Part shown: in pieces, positions 7,916 through 17,415 of the stretch
Numbering within the stretch: the stretch's first letter is position 1
Layout of the letters: every line of letters begins with the position of its first letter
Assembly (NCBI GenBank): GCA_947258555.1
Contig: CAMYJF010000006.1
Location: 1 to 59,840 of the forward strand
Origin: an uncultured Eudoraea sp.
GTDB lineage: Bacteria; Bacteroidota; Bacteroidia; Flavobacteriales; Flavobacteriaceae
DNA: 59,840 bases
Reading direction: 5' to 3'
Notes under the pieces: generated by a model
What the model was told of the DNA's origin: nothing
Database searches by the model: none
Seen by the model: the letters and a program-made list of their open reading frames with translations, nothing else
Translations under genes and position numbers: made by a program

Positions 7916-9202
7916 TTACTCCTCCCAGTTGGCAGCCACTTCCTGAACCCTATCCAGGACGCGGAGTAAGTTCCCGCCCCAGAGTTTTGCGATCTCTTCC
8001 TCGCTATATCCGCGCTGAACGAGCTCCAGGGTAACGTTGAAAGTTTCGGAAGCATCCGACCAGCCTTCAATACCACCACCTCCATCAAAATCGGAGCTGA
8101 TGCCCACATGATCTATCCCTATAAGGTCTACCATATAATCAATGTGATCTACCAAGTCAGAAACACTTACCGCTTCCGGTACGCCCTCCATGGTCTTTGC
8201 TTTTTCCTTGCCTATGGCCATCACTTTCGTGTAGTTCTCCATAAAAGCCGTTTGCTGAGCTTTGGTCAGGCTAGGCCAGTTGGAACGCTCATACCATTCG
8301 AGTTCAAGCGAATCTGCCACTTCTTTATATACGTCCTTCATGAAAGCTGACCTGGCTTCGCTCTTTTCTGTGTTCAGATAAGAGGTAAAGGCTACGGTTT
8401 GTACTACGCCACCATACTTTTTCATGAGCTTAAGTTGCTCATCGTCCAAATTCCTGCTGTGATCGCACAGGGCTCTGGCTGAGGAGTGTGAGGCGATGAT
8501 CGGAGCTTTAGACAAGGCTATCATCTGCTTCATTGATTCCTTGGATGGATGCGAAATATCGATCATTATCCCAAGTCTATTCATCTCATTTACAGCCTTT
8601 TTACCCAAATCACTTAAACCATTATGTAGCCATACGCTATCCCGTTCTCCTGTATTGGAATCACAGAACTGACTGTGACCGTTATGTGATAAAGAGATAT
8701 ATCGCGCCCCCAATTCGTGGTATTTTTCAAAATTGCTAAGGTCTTCCCCGACAGGGTAGGCATTCTCTACACCGATCATGGCCACCTTCTTCCCTTCAGC
8801 GCTGATCCGCCTGACATCATCAGACGTAAGGGCGAGGGAGATCTGCTCAGGAGCATAGTCGTCACACAGTCTGCGAATGGCCTCAAACTTAGACATCGCA
8901 TTCTCCTCGGCTTTCGCATAGCCTTCGGCCGCAAGCGTATCCTGACCCGTATAGACGATGAACCAGGCTACATCGAGTCCACCCACAACCATTTTTGGCA
9001 GGTCTACCTGGGTATTCAATTTCTGGGTATAGTTGATACTATCTGTGAAGTTTTTCACATTGATATCATCATGGGTGTCAATTGTGATGACATCGGCATG
9101 AATTTTTTTTGCTTTTTCTATCAGCTTGTTGTGCTCAGAATCAGCACGTTCCATGCATGATAATGACAGAAAAAGAAAGAAAATACTTATAGCTTTTTGC
9201 AT
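7916..9202 (-). CDS. Membrane dipeptidase, peptidase family M19, lipoprotein
   Basis: The 428-residue protein has a lipoprotein signal (FLFLSLSC, lipidated Cys near residue 16). M19 zinc ligands are in place: H-x-D in IDTHDDIN, the bridging Glu in GVENAYPVG, and His in IDISHPS and IIASHSSAR. The catalytic-region Asp is in GISSDFDGGGG. The family hydrolyses dipeptides, including some with D-residues at the C-terminus, through a binuclear zinc site in a TIM barrel. Here the enzyme would be anchored in the envelope, probably scavenging peptides. A second M19 family member without an export signal lies at 53.5-55.0 kb. Transcription diverges from the receiver-like gene at 9383. Confidence 0.9.
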   Translation of the reverse strand: MQKAISIFFLFLSLSCMERADSEHNKLIEKAKKIHADVITIDTHDDINVKNFTDSINYTQKLNTQVDLPKMVVGGLDVAWFIVYTGQDTLAAEGYAKAEENAMSKFEAIRRLCDDYAPEQISLALTSDDVRRISAEGKKVAMIGVENAYPVGEDLSNFEKYHELGARYISLSHNGHSQFCDSNTGERDSVWLHNGLSDLGKKAVNEMNRLGIMIDISHPSKESMKQMIALSKAPIIASHSSARALCDHSRNLDDEQLKLMKKYGGVVQTVAFTSYLNTEKSEARSAFMKDVYKEVADSLELEWYERSNWPSLTKAQQTAFMENYTKVMAIGKEKAKTMEGVPEAVSVSDLVDHIDYMVDLIGIDHVGISSDFDGGGGIEGWSDASETFNVTLELVQRGYSEEEIAKLWGGNLLRVLDRVQEVAANWEE

Positions 9203-9382
9203 GTTGTAGGAATTACGGTGCTAACCTACAAATAAAAGCCCTTTACAACAACAATTGGACCCTCTGTAACATAAAATTGTATGCGCACATTATTATAAGG
9301 AAATTTGATGACAAGCCTTAAGTCCGATTGAAAATTCTTATATGTATGTAGGAAAATATATCCTAATAAATAATACCTCCAA

Positions 9383-9982
9383 ATGACTGTACCTACTTTT
9401 TTAGACCAATTGTCCCAACTAGAAGTAGCCTTAAAATCCTACTCCCTTCAGGAGTTGGGTGTTACGGATGCAGCCCGTTTAAAGAACGCATTTTCAGCAT
9501 TTAAAGATCGAATAGAAGCGAAATTATGGGCTAAGGAAGAGCGTGAATTTCTGGAGGAATTATCTCCACTTGTAACTGAGGTTTCAACTACCGAGCAATT
9601 GCTACACCAATCTGCTGAATGTAAGCCCCAGATCTTATTGGCAGAACACGATACACGTGTAGCAGCATTCTTTATTAAGCATCTGCACAAGGCAGGATAT
9701 GATGTTTTGTGGGCTTCCCATACTGCCATGGCCAAATCCCTGATCCAAAATACGGAACCGGTACTTGCTATTTGCAGTGTGTATTCACAGTCCAGTTTTG
9801 GCAGCGAGGTCATAAAATTTATTCGACAGCCTAAAAAAAAGCGCATCCCGGTCATTTTAGTAGCGGGAGCCGAGCACAGTGATGCCTTACGAGAAGCCAT
9901 TTCTCTGGGGGCCGATGATTATATGGCTCAACATATTACCGCGTCGGAGATCGTCGGGAGGATTAAAAAGGCATTGAATTAA
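9383..9982 (+). CDS. Degenerate response-regulator receiver (pseudo-receiver) protein with N-terminal helical region
   Basis: Residues 1-75 are predicted helical and residues 83-199 align without gaps to a receiver domain (ILLAEHD strand, PVLAICSVYS strand, IPVILVAGAE strand, GADDYMAQ end). The active site is lost. The phosphoacceptor Asp is S132, the conserved Thr/Ser is A161, and the conserved Lys-Pro is Q183-H184. In the acidic pocket only E88 and D90 remain around H89. Phosphorylation by a histidine kinase is therefore not expected, and the domain probably works as a constitutive protein-binding module. It is the first gene of a five-gene forward cluster; the next gene starts 6 bases after its stop. 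There is no DNA-binding output domain. Confidence 0.75.
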   Translation: MTVPTFLDQLSQLEVALKSYSLQELGVTDAARLKNAFSAFKDRIEAKLWAKEEREFLEELSPLVTEVSTTEQLLHQSAECKPQILLAEHDTRVAAFFIKHLHKAGYDVLWASHTAMAKSLIQNTEPVLAICSVYSQSSFGSEVIKFIRQPKKKRIPVILVAGAEHSDALREAISLGADDYMAQHITASEIVGRIKKALN

Positions 9983-9988
9983 GAATCT

Positions 9989-12148
9989 TTGAACAGTACA
10001 ACGTACATATCCATACTAACCTTGAGTGGTTTACCGCTGATCCTGATTAGTTTTCTGTGGGATTTGGTGTTCCTCTTCATTGGTATTGGGTTGATCTATC
10101 TTATCCTTGTCTTTATCGTGAAGCGAAAGCGAAGCAACAAAGAGCGTACCGCTATAGTACTTAAAAAGGATATTGCGCCCCTTGTCAGCACCTTGATCTT
10201 TCGTGAGCATGCAGCTACGCGCAAAGAGAATGAAGATTTTGTACAGGCAAAAGTGCTTATACATCAGATGCTGAAAAATCCGGTTAACCGAAAAATGGTA
10301 AGTGAGATCCTCATGGATCTACAAGCAGACCTGTCTGGAGATGCAAAGCAACGACTAATAAAGATCTTCCAGCATTATGGGCTACATCAGGATGCTATAA
10401 AACGCCTTAAAAGCATACGCTGGGAAGTGGTTTGCCAAGGGATCAATGAACTCACCCAGATGCAGGTTAACGGCGCCTATATCTATATCCGAAAATTTAT
10501 TAATGATAAGCGTAGTATCGTTAGAAAACAAGCACAATTAGCTACCGTAGCTCTGAAACACGAAGGCATTAATTATTTCCTGGATACGGCTACATGTAAG
10601 ATTTCAGAATGGCAGCAGCTCAAACTTTTGGAAACCTTACAAGGCCTGGATAACTATACACCACCCCATTTCCGACTCTGGCTGACTTCTAAAAATAAGT
10701 TTGTTGTCTTGTTTGCCCTAAGATTGATTCAAAGCTTTGAACAGGATGATGCCATGGAATCAATTCTTAAATTGGTAAAACACCGTGATGATTCCATAAA
10801 AGTTGAGGCAATAGATTGCCTCCGCGCTTTCGAAATACGTGAAGCCCTTCCGTTATTCAAAGCAGTTTTCTGGATGTGCCGTTCCGAAGTGAAACTTGCC
10901 TTGCTGTCTGCTATTGGTCATTTGGGTACAAAGGAAGAAATCCCCTTCTTAAAGGAAGTAGAGCAGCGCGAGAAAGATCATTTGATCAAAAGTAAGTCCA
11001 TCGGTACGATCAATGCGCTAGCGCCGGAAACAATACTACCATCAAATGAAATCATAGAATTACTGGATTATGCAGGAGCACTTCCAGCCAATGACAAGGA
11101 GTCGCTAACAGGAGAGATGCCCAAGCCTGTTAACCTGGACGATATTCAACGTCAATATCAAGAGGTGTTGAAATCTCCGGATTTTCATAAATATGACGAA
11201 AATGGCCATGAAGAAAAGCTCGCCTTAGACCTGATAAGCAGTGCAGAACTCCAGGATCTTCCCGTAGTAGCCCAAGAAATTACGGCTAATGTGGAAGGGA
11301 GATACATCAGCGCGGATGAATCACCAGATAAGGAGGAGATCAATGTTGAAAGCCCTTCGCTACTCGCGGCCTCTACTGAGCAGAGTGAAGTGAAAACAAA
11401 GAAGCTTAAAAAAGCAAAAGCGCATCTAACGGATGAAGATTATATCGATATCGCCAAATTCGCCAGGGAGAAGAACGCTGTGGAAAACCTTCTTGACTTT
11501 GCAGCCCTTTCCGAATTACCCGATCAAATGAACTACGAGTTTAAAGACGATGAAGAAAAAGAAGACGCTCAGGAGAATGAAATATTCGCCATTTATGTGA
11601 TCTATGATGAAGTTACTGATGCTGCCGTAACTTCTGACTTCCTGGAGCCATATTTTGAGATCGAATGGCCAGAGCAAAGCTCAGCATATGCTTTACAAGA
11701 TTTAGTTTCCGGACCTATGGATTTTATCATGGAAGTGTTTCCGGAATCCTTCAAAAAGGAAATGCGTTCATTGGATCAGGTCTTTACAGATAGTATACAT
11801 GCCGGTGAGAAACAGGATATCTATATCAGTCCATTTGAGCGGTTTTATAATGCCTCCGACATGGAAGGAAAACTCTTGCTACTGGATGATATATCGCGCT
11901 ACGGGGATGAACGCGATATACTGTTCTTGCGCAAACTTCAAGATGATATCTCGGCAAAAATCAGACAAAGTGCTGATCGAAATATGGAAATTCTGACTCA
12001 ACGCTTGTATTCACAAGAAAATGCAGAGACCACGGAATTTTCGCTTTATGATTCAAATCCTTTACTCGTGCCGGAATTTGCGATCGATACAGCATATGAA
12101 TTGGAACAGGGGGATAAGGAAGAATGGCTTAATAGACGAAATTCCTAA
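9989..12148 (+). CDS. Membrane-anchored HEAT-repeat protein
   Basis: The start is TTG at 9989, chosen because it lies 6 bases after the previous stop and begins the hydrophobic N-terminus; no ATG exists before the membrane segment. Residues about 6-45 form one long or two short membrane segments followed by KRKR. After that come helical repeats of HEAT type (for example residues 125-330, with recurring VRKQAQLATVAL-like and VKVEAIDCLRAF-like helix pairs). A charged acidic linker spans about residues 390-530, and a second HEAT-like helical block lies near residues 560-680. HEAT arrays are protein scaffolds. Located between the pseudo-receiver and the GT2 synthase, it most likely holds the assembly together on the cytoplasmic face of the inner membrane. 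Confidence 0.72.
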   Translation: MNSTTYISILTLSGLPLILISFLWDLVFLFIGIGLIYLILVFIVKRKRSNKERTAIVLKKDIAPLVSTLIFREHAATRKENEDFVQAKVLIHQMLKNPVNRKMVSEILMDLQADLSGDAKQRLIKIFQHYGLHQDAIKRLKSIRWEVVCQGINELTQMQVNGAYIYIRKFINDKRSIVRKQAQLATVALKHEGINYFLDTATCKISEWQQLKLLETLQGLDNYTPPHFRLWLTSKNKFVVLFALRLIQSFEQDDAMESILKLVKHRDDSIKVEAIDCLRAFEIREALPLFKAVFWMCRSEVKLALLSAIGHLGTKEEIPFLKEVEQREKDHLIKSKSIGTINALAPETILPSNEIIELLDYAGALPANDKESLTGEMPKPVNLDDIQRQYQEVLKSPDFHKYDENGHEEKLALDLISSAELQDLPVVAQEITANVEGRYISADESPDKEEINVESPSLLAASTEQSEVKTKKLKKAKAHLTDEDYIDIAKFAREKNAVENLLDFAALSELPDQMNYEFKDDEEKEDAQENEIFAIYVIYDEVTDAAVTSDFLEPYFEIEWPEQSSAYALQDLVSGPMDFIMEVFPESFKKEMRSLDQVFTDSIHAGEKQDIYISPFERFYNASDMEGKLLLLDDISRYGDERDILFLRKLQDDISAKIRQSADRNMEILTQRLYSQENAETTEFSLYDSNPLLVPEFAIDTAYELEQGDKEEWLNRRNS

Positions 12149-12215
12149 AACCATTTTCAAAAATTACGCTTTAATATAATTATGTACCCTAATAAAAAGC
12201 CATAAAAGAAAACAT

Positions 12216-13643
12216 ATGAGTAGCGGGTTATTCAATAGTGTTCTGGAATACATAAATATCGTATTCTTTTTATTCACGGCCGGATTGATGATTATGTATA
12301 CCGGCATGGGCTATCTGTCTACCAGAAACACTTTCCACTACCGAAAAAAGAATAGTTTCGGTCAGCTCAAAGGCTTAATTGACTCGCCCATCTCTCCGAC
12401 CATTTCAATTATTGCTCCTGCATATAACGAGGGATTGACCATCGTAGAGAATGTTCGCTCACTACTCTCTTTGAATTACGATAAGTATGAAGTGATCGTT
12501 GTGAATGATGGGAGCAAGGATGATACCCTGGAACAAATGATCCGCACATTCGACATGGAACCCGTGGCCTTCATAAAGGATCCAAACTGGAGGTCGAAAC
12601 CTGTACGGTCCGTTTATAGATCCAACAAGAAGGAGCTCTCAAAACTGACACTCGTCGATAAGGAAAACGGAGGGAAATCCGATGCCTTGAACACAGGCAT
12701 AAGTCTTTCCAGCAGTCAGTATGTAGGATGCATTGATGTGGATTGTCTCTTACATCCGGATGCTTTACTACACGTTGTCAAATCATTTATTCAACATTCA
12801 ACGAAGCGCGTTATTGCGGTTGGAGGTGTAATCCGGGTTGCGAATTCCTGTACAATTGAAGATGGGGTGCTTAAAGAAATAAAATTACCCAAGAGTTGGC
12901 TGGCAAAATTTCAGTTATTGGAATATACCCGTTCGTTCTTAATAGGGAGAATGGCATGGGGCAGGATAGATAGTCTGCTGATCATCTCAGGGGCTTTTGG
13001 ATTTTTTGATCGGGAGATAGCTTTGGCGGCAGGCGGGTATGATACCAATACCGTAGGCGAAGATATGGAGATCGTGTTCCGCATGCGGCGATATATGCAC
13101 AACCGGAATAAGCCATATACAGTCTCCTATATTCCGGATCCCTTGTGCTGGACCGAAGTACCGGAAGATCTGAAAATATTGATAAACCAACGCGATAGAT
13201 GGGCTAGGGGGAACCTGGAAACATTAACGACCCACCGTGATATGCTTTTCAATCCTCGCTATGGACGTCTGGGATTGTTGAGTTATCCCTATTGGTTATT
13301 CTATGAATGGCTTACTCCTTTGCTGGAGTTCTTTGGATTCTTTACGGTAGTAGTCTTCTATTATCTGGGGATCCTTAACTGGCAATTCTTTATTGCGCTT
13401 ACAGCCATGGTGTACACTTTTGCTATGACGTTTTCAGTATTTGCTGTGTTGATGGATGTCTTTTCATACAATCAATACCGAAAAACAAAAGATATTCTCA
13501 TTTTACTTTTTTGTGCATTAATAGAACCCTTGACTTTTCACCCCATCGTGGTTTGGTCTGCCGTACGTGGCAATTATAAAAAATTGACAAAAGCCAACGC
13601 GGGTTGGGGAGAGCAGGTAAGAAAAGGATTTGCAACAACATAA
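12216..13643 (+). CDS. Processive inner-membrane glycosyltransferase, family GT2 (PgaC/IcaA/BcsA-like)
   Basis: The 475-residue protein has one N-terminal membrane helix (residues about 12-33), a GT2 domain, and three or four C-terminal membrane helices (about 355-450). All processive-synthase signatures are present: VNDGS with D98, the DVD triad 174-176, GED 281-283 as the catalytic base region, and QRDRW 325-329 of the Q/RxxRW motif. Such enzymes polymerise a UDP-sugar into a beta-linked chain and move it across the inner membrane. The polymer is unknown; poly-N-acetylglucosamine-like is one possibility. No c-di-GMP-binding PilZ domain is present. It lies 67 bases after the HEAT gene and 2 bases before the sulfatase-fold gene, so co-expression is very likely. 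Confidence 0.88.
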   Translation: MSSGLFNSVLEYINIVFFLFTAGLMIMYTGMGYLSTRNTFHYRKKNSFGQLKGLIDSPISPTISIIAPAYNEGLTIVENVRSLLSLNYDKYEVIVVNDGSKDDTLEQMIRTFDMEPVAFIKDPNWRSKPVRSVYRSNKKELSKLTLVDKENGGKSDALNTGISLSSSQYVGCIDVDCLLHPDALLHVVKSFIQHSTKRVIAVGGVIRVANSCTIEDGVLKEIKLPKSWLAKFQLLEYTRSFLIGRMAWGRIDSLLIISGAFGFFDREIALAAGGYDTNTVGEDMEIVFRMRRYMHNRNKPYTVSYIPDPLCWTEVPEDLKILINQRDRWARGNLETLTTHRDMLFNPRYGRLGLLSYPYWLFYEWLTPLLEFFGFFTVVVFYYLGILNWQFFIALTAMVYTFAMTFSVFAVLMDVFSYNQYRKTKDILILLFCALIEPLTFHPIVVWSAVRGNYKKLTKANAGWGEQVRKGFATT

Positions 13644-13645
13644 AT

Positions 13646-16015
13646 ATGAAGTGCGACATACAACATATCTGGTTTGGACAAAGGCGTAAAACCCTCAGGG
13701 ATTTTATTCGACTCACTTTCGCTTTTTTTGGATGCCTGGTCGTCTTATCTGCCTACCAATTTATTCGCCTTTACTTTGATGGTGTCTTACCTTCTATATG
13801 GAATACCAGTTTTTTCTCTTTGGTAATTCATCACAGCGGATTTACAGCATTAGTGGCCTTTATTCTGGCTTTCATTTTCAATTTCCTCGAAGGATACCGC
13901 AAATTATTAGGCTTTGGTTTTGTTGCGTTCATATTTCTTGGCCTGCTCATTTTAGAAGGGATGCTCATTGAGTACTATGTGAGATACTACGAAAGTCTTG
14001 GAGCTGATTTTGGACAAAAATTCTGGGAACGCACTTCTTTAGTAAAGATCTTTCTCAGTCTGTTGTTATTGATCCCTATCACGACAGCTATGATGTATTT
14101 GTTCTATAAGATCAATTCATCTTCCTATAAGATCATTAACAAAATGTATCCGTTTACGCTTATTGTTCTAACGTGGTTCTTAGCGACACTCATCTCCGAT
14201 AAGAACCCTGTAAATGAGAATAAGACGCAATACTTAGTTGAGTCGTATTTCAAAAAATATGCCCGTTCAACTACATACAAGGCTACCGTAGAATATCCCT
14301 TGTTAAAGCCATATAGATCAGATATATCCCTGTCTGAATATTTTAATTTTAATGAGGAGAAACCCAATGTTGTATTCATTGTAATGGATGGATTGGAATC
14401 TGAATTCTTTCGCGACCAAAGCCCAATTAAAGGGGTAATGCCTTTCCTGGAGTCACTTAAGAAACAATCACTTAGTTGGAGTAATCACATGAGCAATACA
14501 ACAGGTTCAGCCAGTTTGCCGGTGATCACAGCTTCCTTGCCTATAGCTAAAAATAACGTTCTTGATTCTGAGGAGTATGTGAACAGGAATACACTTTTTA
14601 GCATTCTATCGACTAACGGATATTATACTTCCTATTATTTCGGCGGTAATGGCTCTTTGGGGAAAGTAGATAAATTCCTTACCCAGGAAAACGTAGATGA
14701 AATGATAGACAATAAGGACTTTGGTCCGGGGTACAGGAAACAGGAAAAAGATGCAGCGGGTATTTCCCTGGGCTATCCTGATAAGGAATTATTTCGGTAT
14801 TGGAATGATCGCTATACCTCAATTCAACGTCCAAAGCTTGAGGTTTTTTATACACTGAGCACCAGGCGGCCCTATCTTATTCCTGATCTGAGGAGCTATA
14901 GGAGCAGGATCACAAAGATCCTGGATGAAACAGATCTGGATTGGGGAACAAGTCGCTCTTTGCGATCCAAACGCGCTAAGCTGGCGGGTATGGCCTATGC
15001 TGATGATGCTTTAAAAGAATTTATTGACAACCATTACAGGACAAAACCAGAGTTCAAAAACACAATTTTTATTATCACCGGAAATAGTGAGCAGCGTTCG
15101 GAACTAGAGGAGGAAAAAATTGCTTCTGCCCGGGTACCCTTTCTGATATATAGTCCACTTATTGAACAGCCGTCAGAATTCAATAACCTGGTTTCTCACG
15201 CCGATATTGCCCCGGCCTTAGTGCAACTGCTGGATGAGGAATATAAGTTAAGCGTGCCAAATTTTGTGGCATGGACTGGCAATAACCTTTCCCCTGAAGG
15301 ACAAAACGCGGGCAAAGAGATCGTCATATATGATGAAGAAGGAAGTATTAAATCCCTGATCAAGGATGACTACCTGCTGGCCGACAATGAATTGTACAGG
15401 CTAGGAAAGGAGAATTCATGGGACACCAATGAGAATGAAGCAATGCAAAGTGCATTAAGCCGTCTTCGGTCAGAATTAATGGCTAGAAATGATTATCTGA
15501 TCATGGAAAATAAGATCATGCCGGCAGAGAATACGCTATTTAAGTTTGAGATCCCCGGTTTTACCAAACGTGAGATCGCCTGGATCAATAGTGTCTTTAA
15601 CGGAAAGGACTATGACAATTGTTATCGCAAGGCACGCGACCTGGCATTGCAAAATAATAGCAAGAACGCTTTGTTGCTCTGTAAATATATCCTGGCTAAT
15701 GTACCCGGTCATGTAGATACTGAGATCTTAATGGCCCGGATATATGGATGGCAGCAGCATTTCGATAAAGCTTCGGCCATTCTTGAACAGACTATTGAAA
15801 AATATCCAAGTTATGCCAGTGTTTATGCGGCCTTGCTCGATGTCTATTACTGGTCTAACAACGATGCCAAGGCATTGGAGATCGCGGCACTTGCTGAAAA
15901 GAACAACATTCAGGAGAAATCGGTTCAAGAGAAGATCGGCCGTGCTAAGAATATCATTAAAAGAAATCAAAACAACGAAGCCGTAAGTGTATTACCTGAA
16001 AAGGTAAGGCGATAG
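13646..16015 (+). CDS. Five-TM sulfatase/LTA-synthase-fold protein with C-terminal TPRs; metal ligands substituted
   Basis: I use ATG 13646, two bases after the GT2 stop, rather than an in-frame ATG at 13604 inside that gene. Residues 22-184 hold about five membrane helices, as in LtaS-type enzymes. Residues 240-530 follow the alkaline-phosphatase/sulfatase fold (NVVFIVMDG, SNTTGSAS, ITGNSEQ, SHADIAPALVQLL), and residues about 650-770 are TPR-like. The nucleophile Thr (T285 or T286) and an acidic residue (D248) are kept. The metal-binding Asp-His after ITG is replaced by N480-S481, and the substrate His before the PY motif reads R-R (407-408). It may be a glycan-binding pseudo-enzyme or a transferase with an altered mechanism. 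Co-operonic with GT2 and YaiO genes, it could modify or guide a polymer in the periplasm. Confidence 0.75.
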   Translation: MKCDIQHIWFGQRRKTLRDFIRLTFAFFGCLVVLSAYQFIRLYFDGVLPSIWNTSFFSLVIHHSGFTALVAFILAFIFNFLEGYRKLLGFGFVAFIFLGLLILEGMLIEYYVRYYESLGADFGQKFWERTSLVKIFLSLLLLIPITTAMMYLFYKINSSSYKIINKMYPFTLIVLTWFLATLISDKNPVNENKTQYLVESYFKKYARSTTYKATVEYPLLKPYRSDISLSEYFNFNEEKPNVVFIVMDGLESEFFRDQSPIKGVMPFLESLKKQSLSWSNHMSNTTGSASLPVITASLPIAKNNVLDSEEYVNRNTLFSILSTNGYYTSYYFGGNGSLGKVDKFLTQENVDEMIDNKDFGPGYRKQEKDAAGISLGYPDKELFRYWNDRYTSIQRPKLEVFYTLSTRRPYLIPDLRSYRSRITKILDETDLDWGTSRSLRSKRAKLAGMAYADDALKEFIDNHYRTKPEFKNTIFIITGNSEQRSELEEEKIASARVPFLIYSPLIEQPSEFNNLVSHADIAPALVQLLDEEYKLSVPNFVAWTGNNLSPEGQNAGKEIVIYDEEGSIKSLIKDDYLLADNELYRLGKENSWDTNENEAMQSALSRLRSELMARNDYLIMENKIMPAENTLFKFEIPGFTKREIAWINSVFNGKDYDNCYRKARDLALQNNSKNALLLCKYILANVPGHVDTEILMARIYGWQQHFDKASAILEQTIEKYPSYASVYAALLDVYYWSNNDAKALEIAALAEKNNIQEKSVQEKIGRAKNIIKRNQNNEAVSVLPEKVRR

Positions 16016-16034
16016 CTAAAGGCCCTTAGCGCAC

Positions 16035-17267
16035 ATGAATAAATGTATACTTTTTCTAATAGTACTTTGTATCCCGCTGGTCTTTTTCGGCCAGGAAAAT
16101 ACGCTGGCAGTAACAGACCCTGATAGGGCCTTTATGGCGGCCAGGAAAATGGCCTTTGAAGGCGATTATGAAGCCGCCAGGCCTATACTGCAGGATATCC
16201 TTGTCAAATACCCTGAATACAGCGATGTCAGGAATTTGCTTGCCAAGACGTATAGTTGGGAAGGCAAGTATGATGAGGCAAGGATCCATTTTAATCAGAT
16301 CACCTTAACAGATAAGAACAACCTGGAGGTTTGGGTCGCCAATATCAATAATGAACTGTATGATGCTAATGAGATAGTAGCTTTTAGTAAGGTGAATACA
16401 GCGCTGGAATACATGCCGGATGAATCCGAATTAATTTCTCTGAAGAAAAAGATAGATGAACGCCTCCTTAAGCAGGCCGCGCCCGCACAGGAACAAACTG
16501 TGGCGCTTAGCAGGCGGAATAAGGAGACAGGCGACTTCAAAAATACACTGGGCCTGATCAGTAGTGTCGATATTTTTGACCAGATATATGATGCGCGGTA
16601 CCTGGCCGGCATAGAATACCAATACCAGACCAAGATCGGGAAGATCAAACCGCGTATTTCCTATGCGAACAGGTTTCAACAAACCGGAATACAATATGAA
16701 ATAAATGCCTATCCGCAGATCGATAAAAGGAAATATCTGTATTTGAATTACGGTTATTCCGCTTCAAACATCTTTCCTGCACACAGGGCAGGGGTGGAGA
16801 TGTACCGTATGATATCGAAGACGATGGAAATGTCTGCCGGCCTTCGATATATTGATTTCAGGGAAAGCACGGCAAGCATGATCACTGGTTCGATAGGTTT
16901 GTACAGCGGGAATTACTATTTTTCTGCAAGGCCCTATCTCACGCCAAGGAGTGACGCTCCAATGGGTTATGCCGGCTCTATATTAGCCCGGAAATATGGC
17001 AAAACAGGAGACAATTACCTGGGATTGACTTTAAGCCTGGGCGTTTCCCCTGAATCGCAGCAATTATTTGCAGGAGAAACACTGCTTTCAGAGTCTCTGC
17101 TCTACGTAGAATCCCAGCAAATACTGATGGAATATCAATTTGTGGGTAAAGGCTTAGCCAATCTCTATAAAGCGAATCTCGGACTTACAAGACAGGAATT
17201 TCTGAGTCAGCCAGGTGCCTATTTCCTAGCAATGACGGTGGGTTTTCGATATAATACACGATTTTAA
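16035..17267 (+). CDS. TPR plus YaiO-family outer-membrane beta-barrel protein
   Basis: The 410-residue protein has a signal peptide (residues 1-19, cleavage after FFGQ). A TPR region follows (about 30-130; ARPILQDILVKYPEYSDV and EGKYDEARIHFNQI are two helix pairs). From about residue 165 to the end it shows alternating beta strands with aromatic edges, finishing in FRYNTRF, the usual terminal Phe of an outer-membrane barrel. This is the YaiO architecture. TPR-barrel proteins export polymers such as PNAG (PgaA) or cellulose (BcsC), so this is the likely outer-membrane exit of the polymer made by the GT2 enzyme. It starts 19 bases after the sulfatase-fold gene and is the last large gene of the cluster. 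Confidence 0.82.
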   Translation: MNKCILFLIVLCIPLVFFGQENTLAVTDPDRAFMAARKMAFEGDYEAARPILQDILVKYPEYSDVRNLLAKTYSWEGKYDEARIHFNQITLTDKNNLEVWVANINNELYDANEIVAFSKVNTALEYMPDESELISLKKKIDERLLKQAAPAQEQTVALSRRNKETGDFKNTLGLISSVDIFDQIYDARYLAGIEYQYQTKIGKIKPRISYANRFQQTGIQYEINAYPQIDKRKYLYLNYGYSASNIFPAHRAGVEMYRMISKTMEMSAGLRYIDFRESTASMITGSIGLYSGNYYFSARPYLTPRSDAPMGYAGSILARKYGKTGDNYLGLTLSLGVSPESQQLFAGETLLSESLLYVESQQILMEYQFVGKGLANLYKANLGLTRQEFLSQPGAYFLAMTVGFRYNTRF

Positions 17268-17415
17268 CGATAAAAGGTTGCGAATATGAAGTTTCACAAC
17301 AAAAAAAGCATGGTTCACCACAATTCCTTGGGGAGATATATGCTATTTAATACGTTTACGTTCTAGTAAAGAAAAGTACCCAGATCAACTAATAAGTTAC
17401 ATAACCCTGCTTACC

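Noticed and set aside
13604-13645. Earlier in-frame start for the sulfatase-fold gene
   Set aside because: It lies inside the GT2 gene and adds 14 polar residues; ATG 13646 sits two bases after the GT2 stop and begins the natural N-terminus.
17286-17366. 26-codon ORF before microprotein A
   Set aside because: It is short, has no match to the YxxFLxxLNExL motif beyond a weak RYMLF, and no supporting signal.
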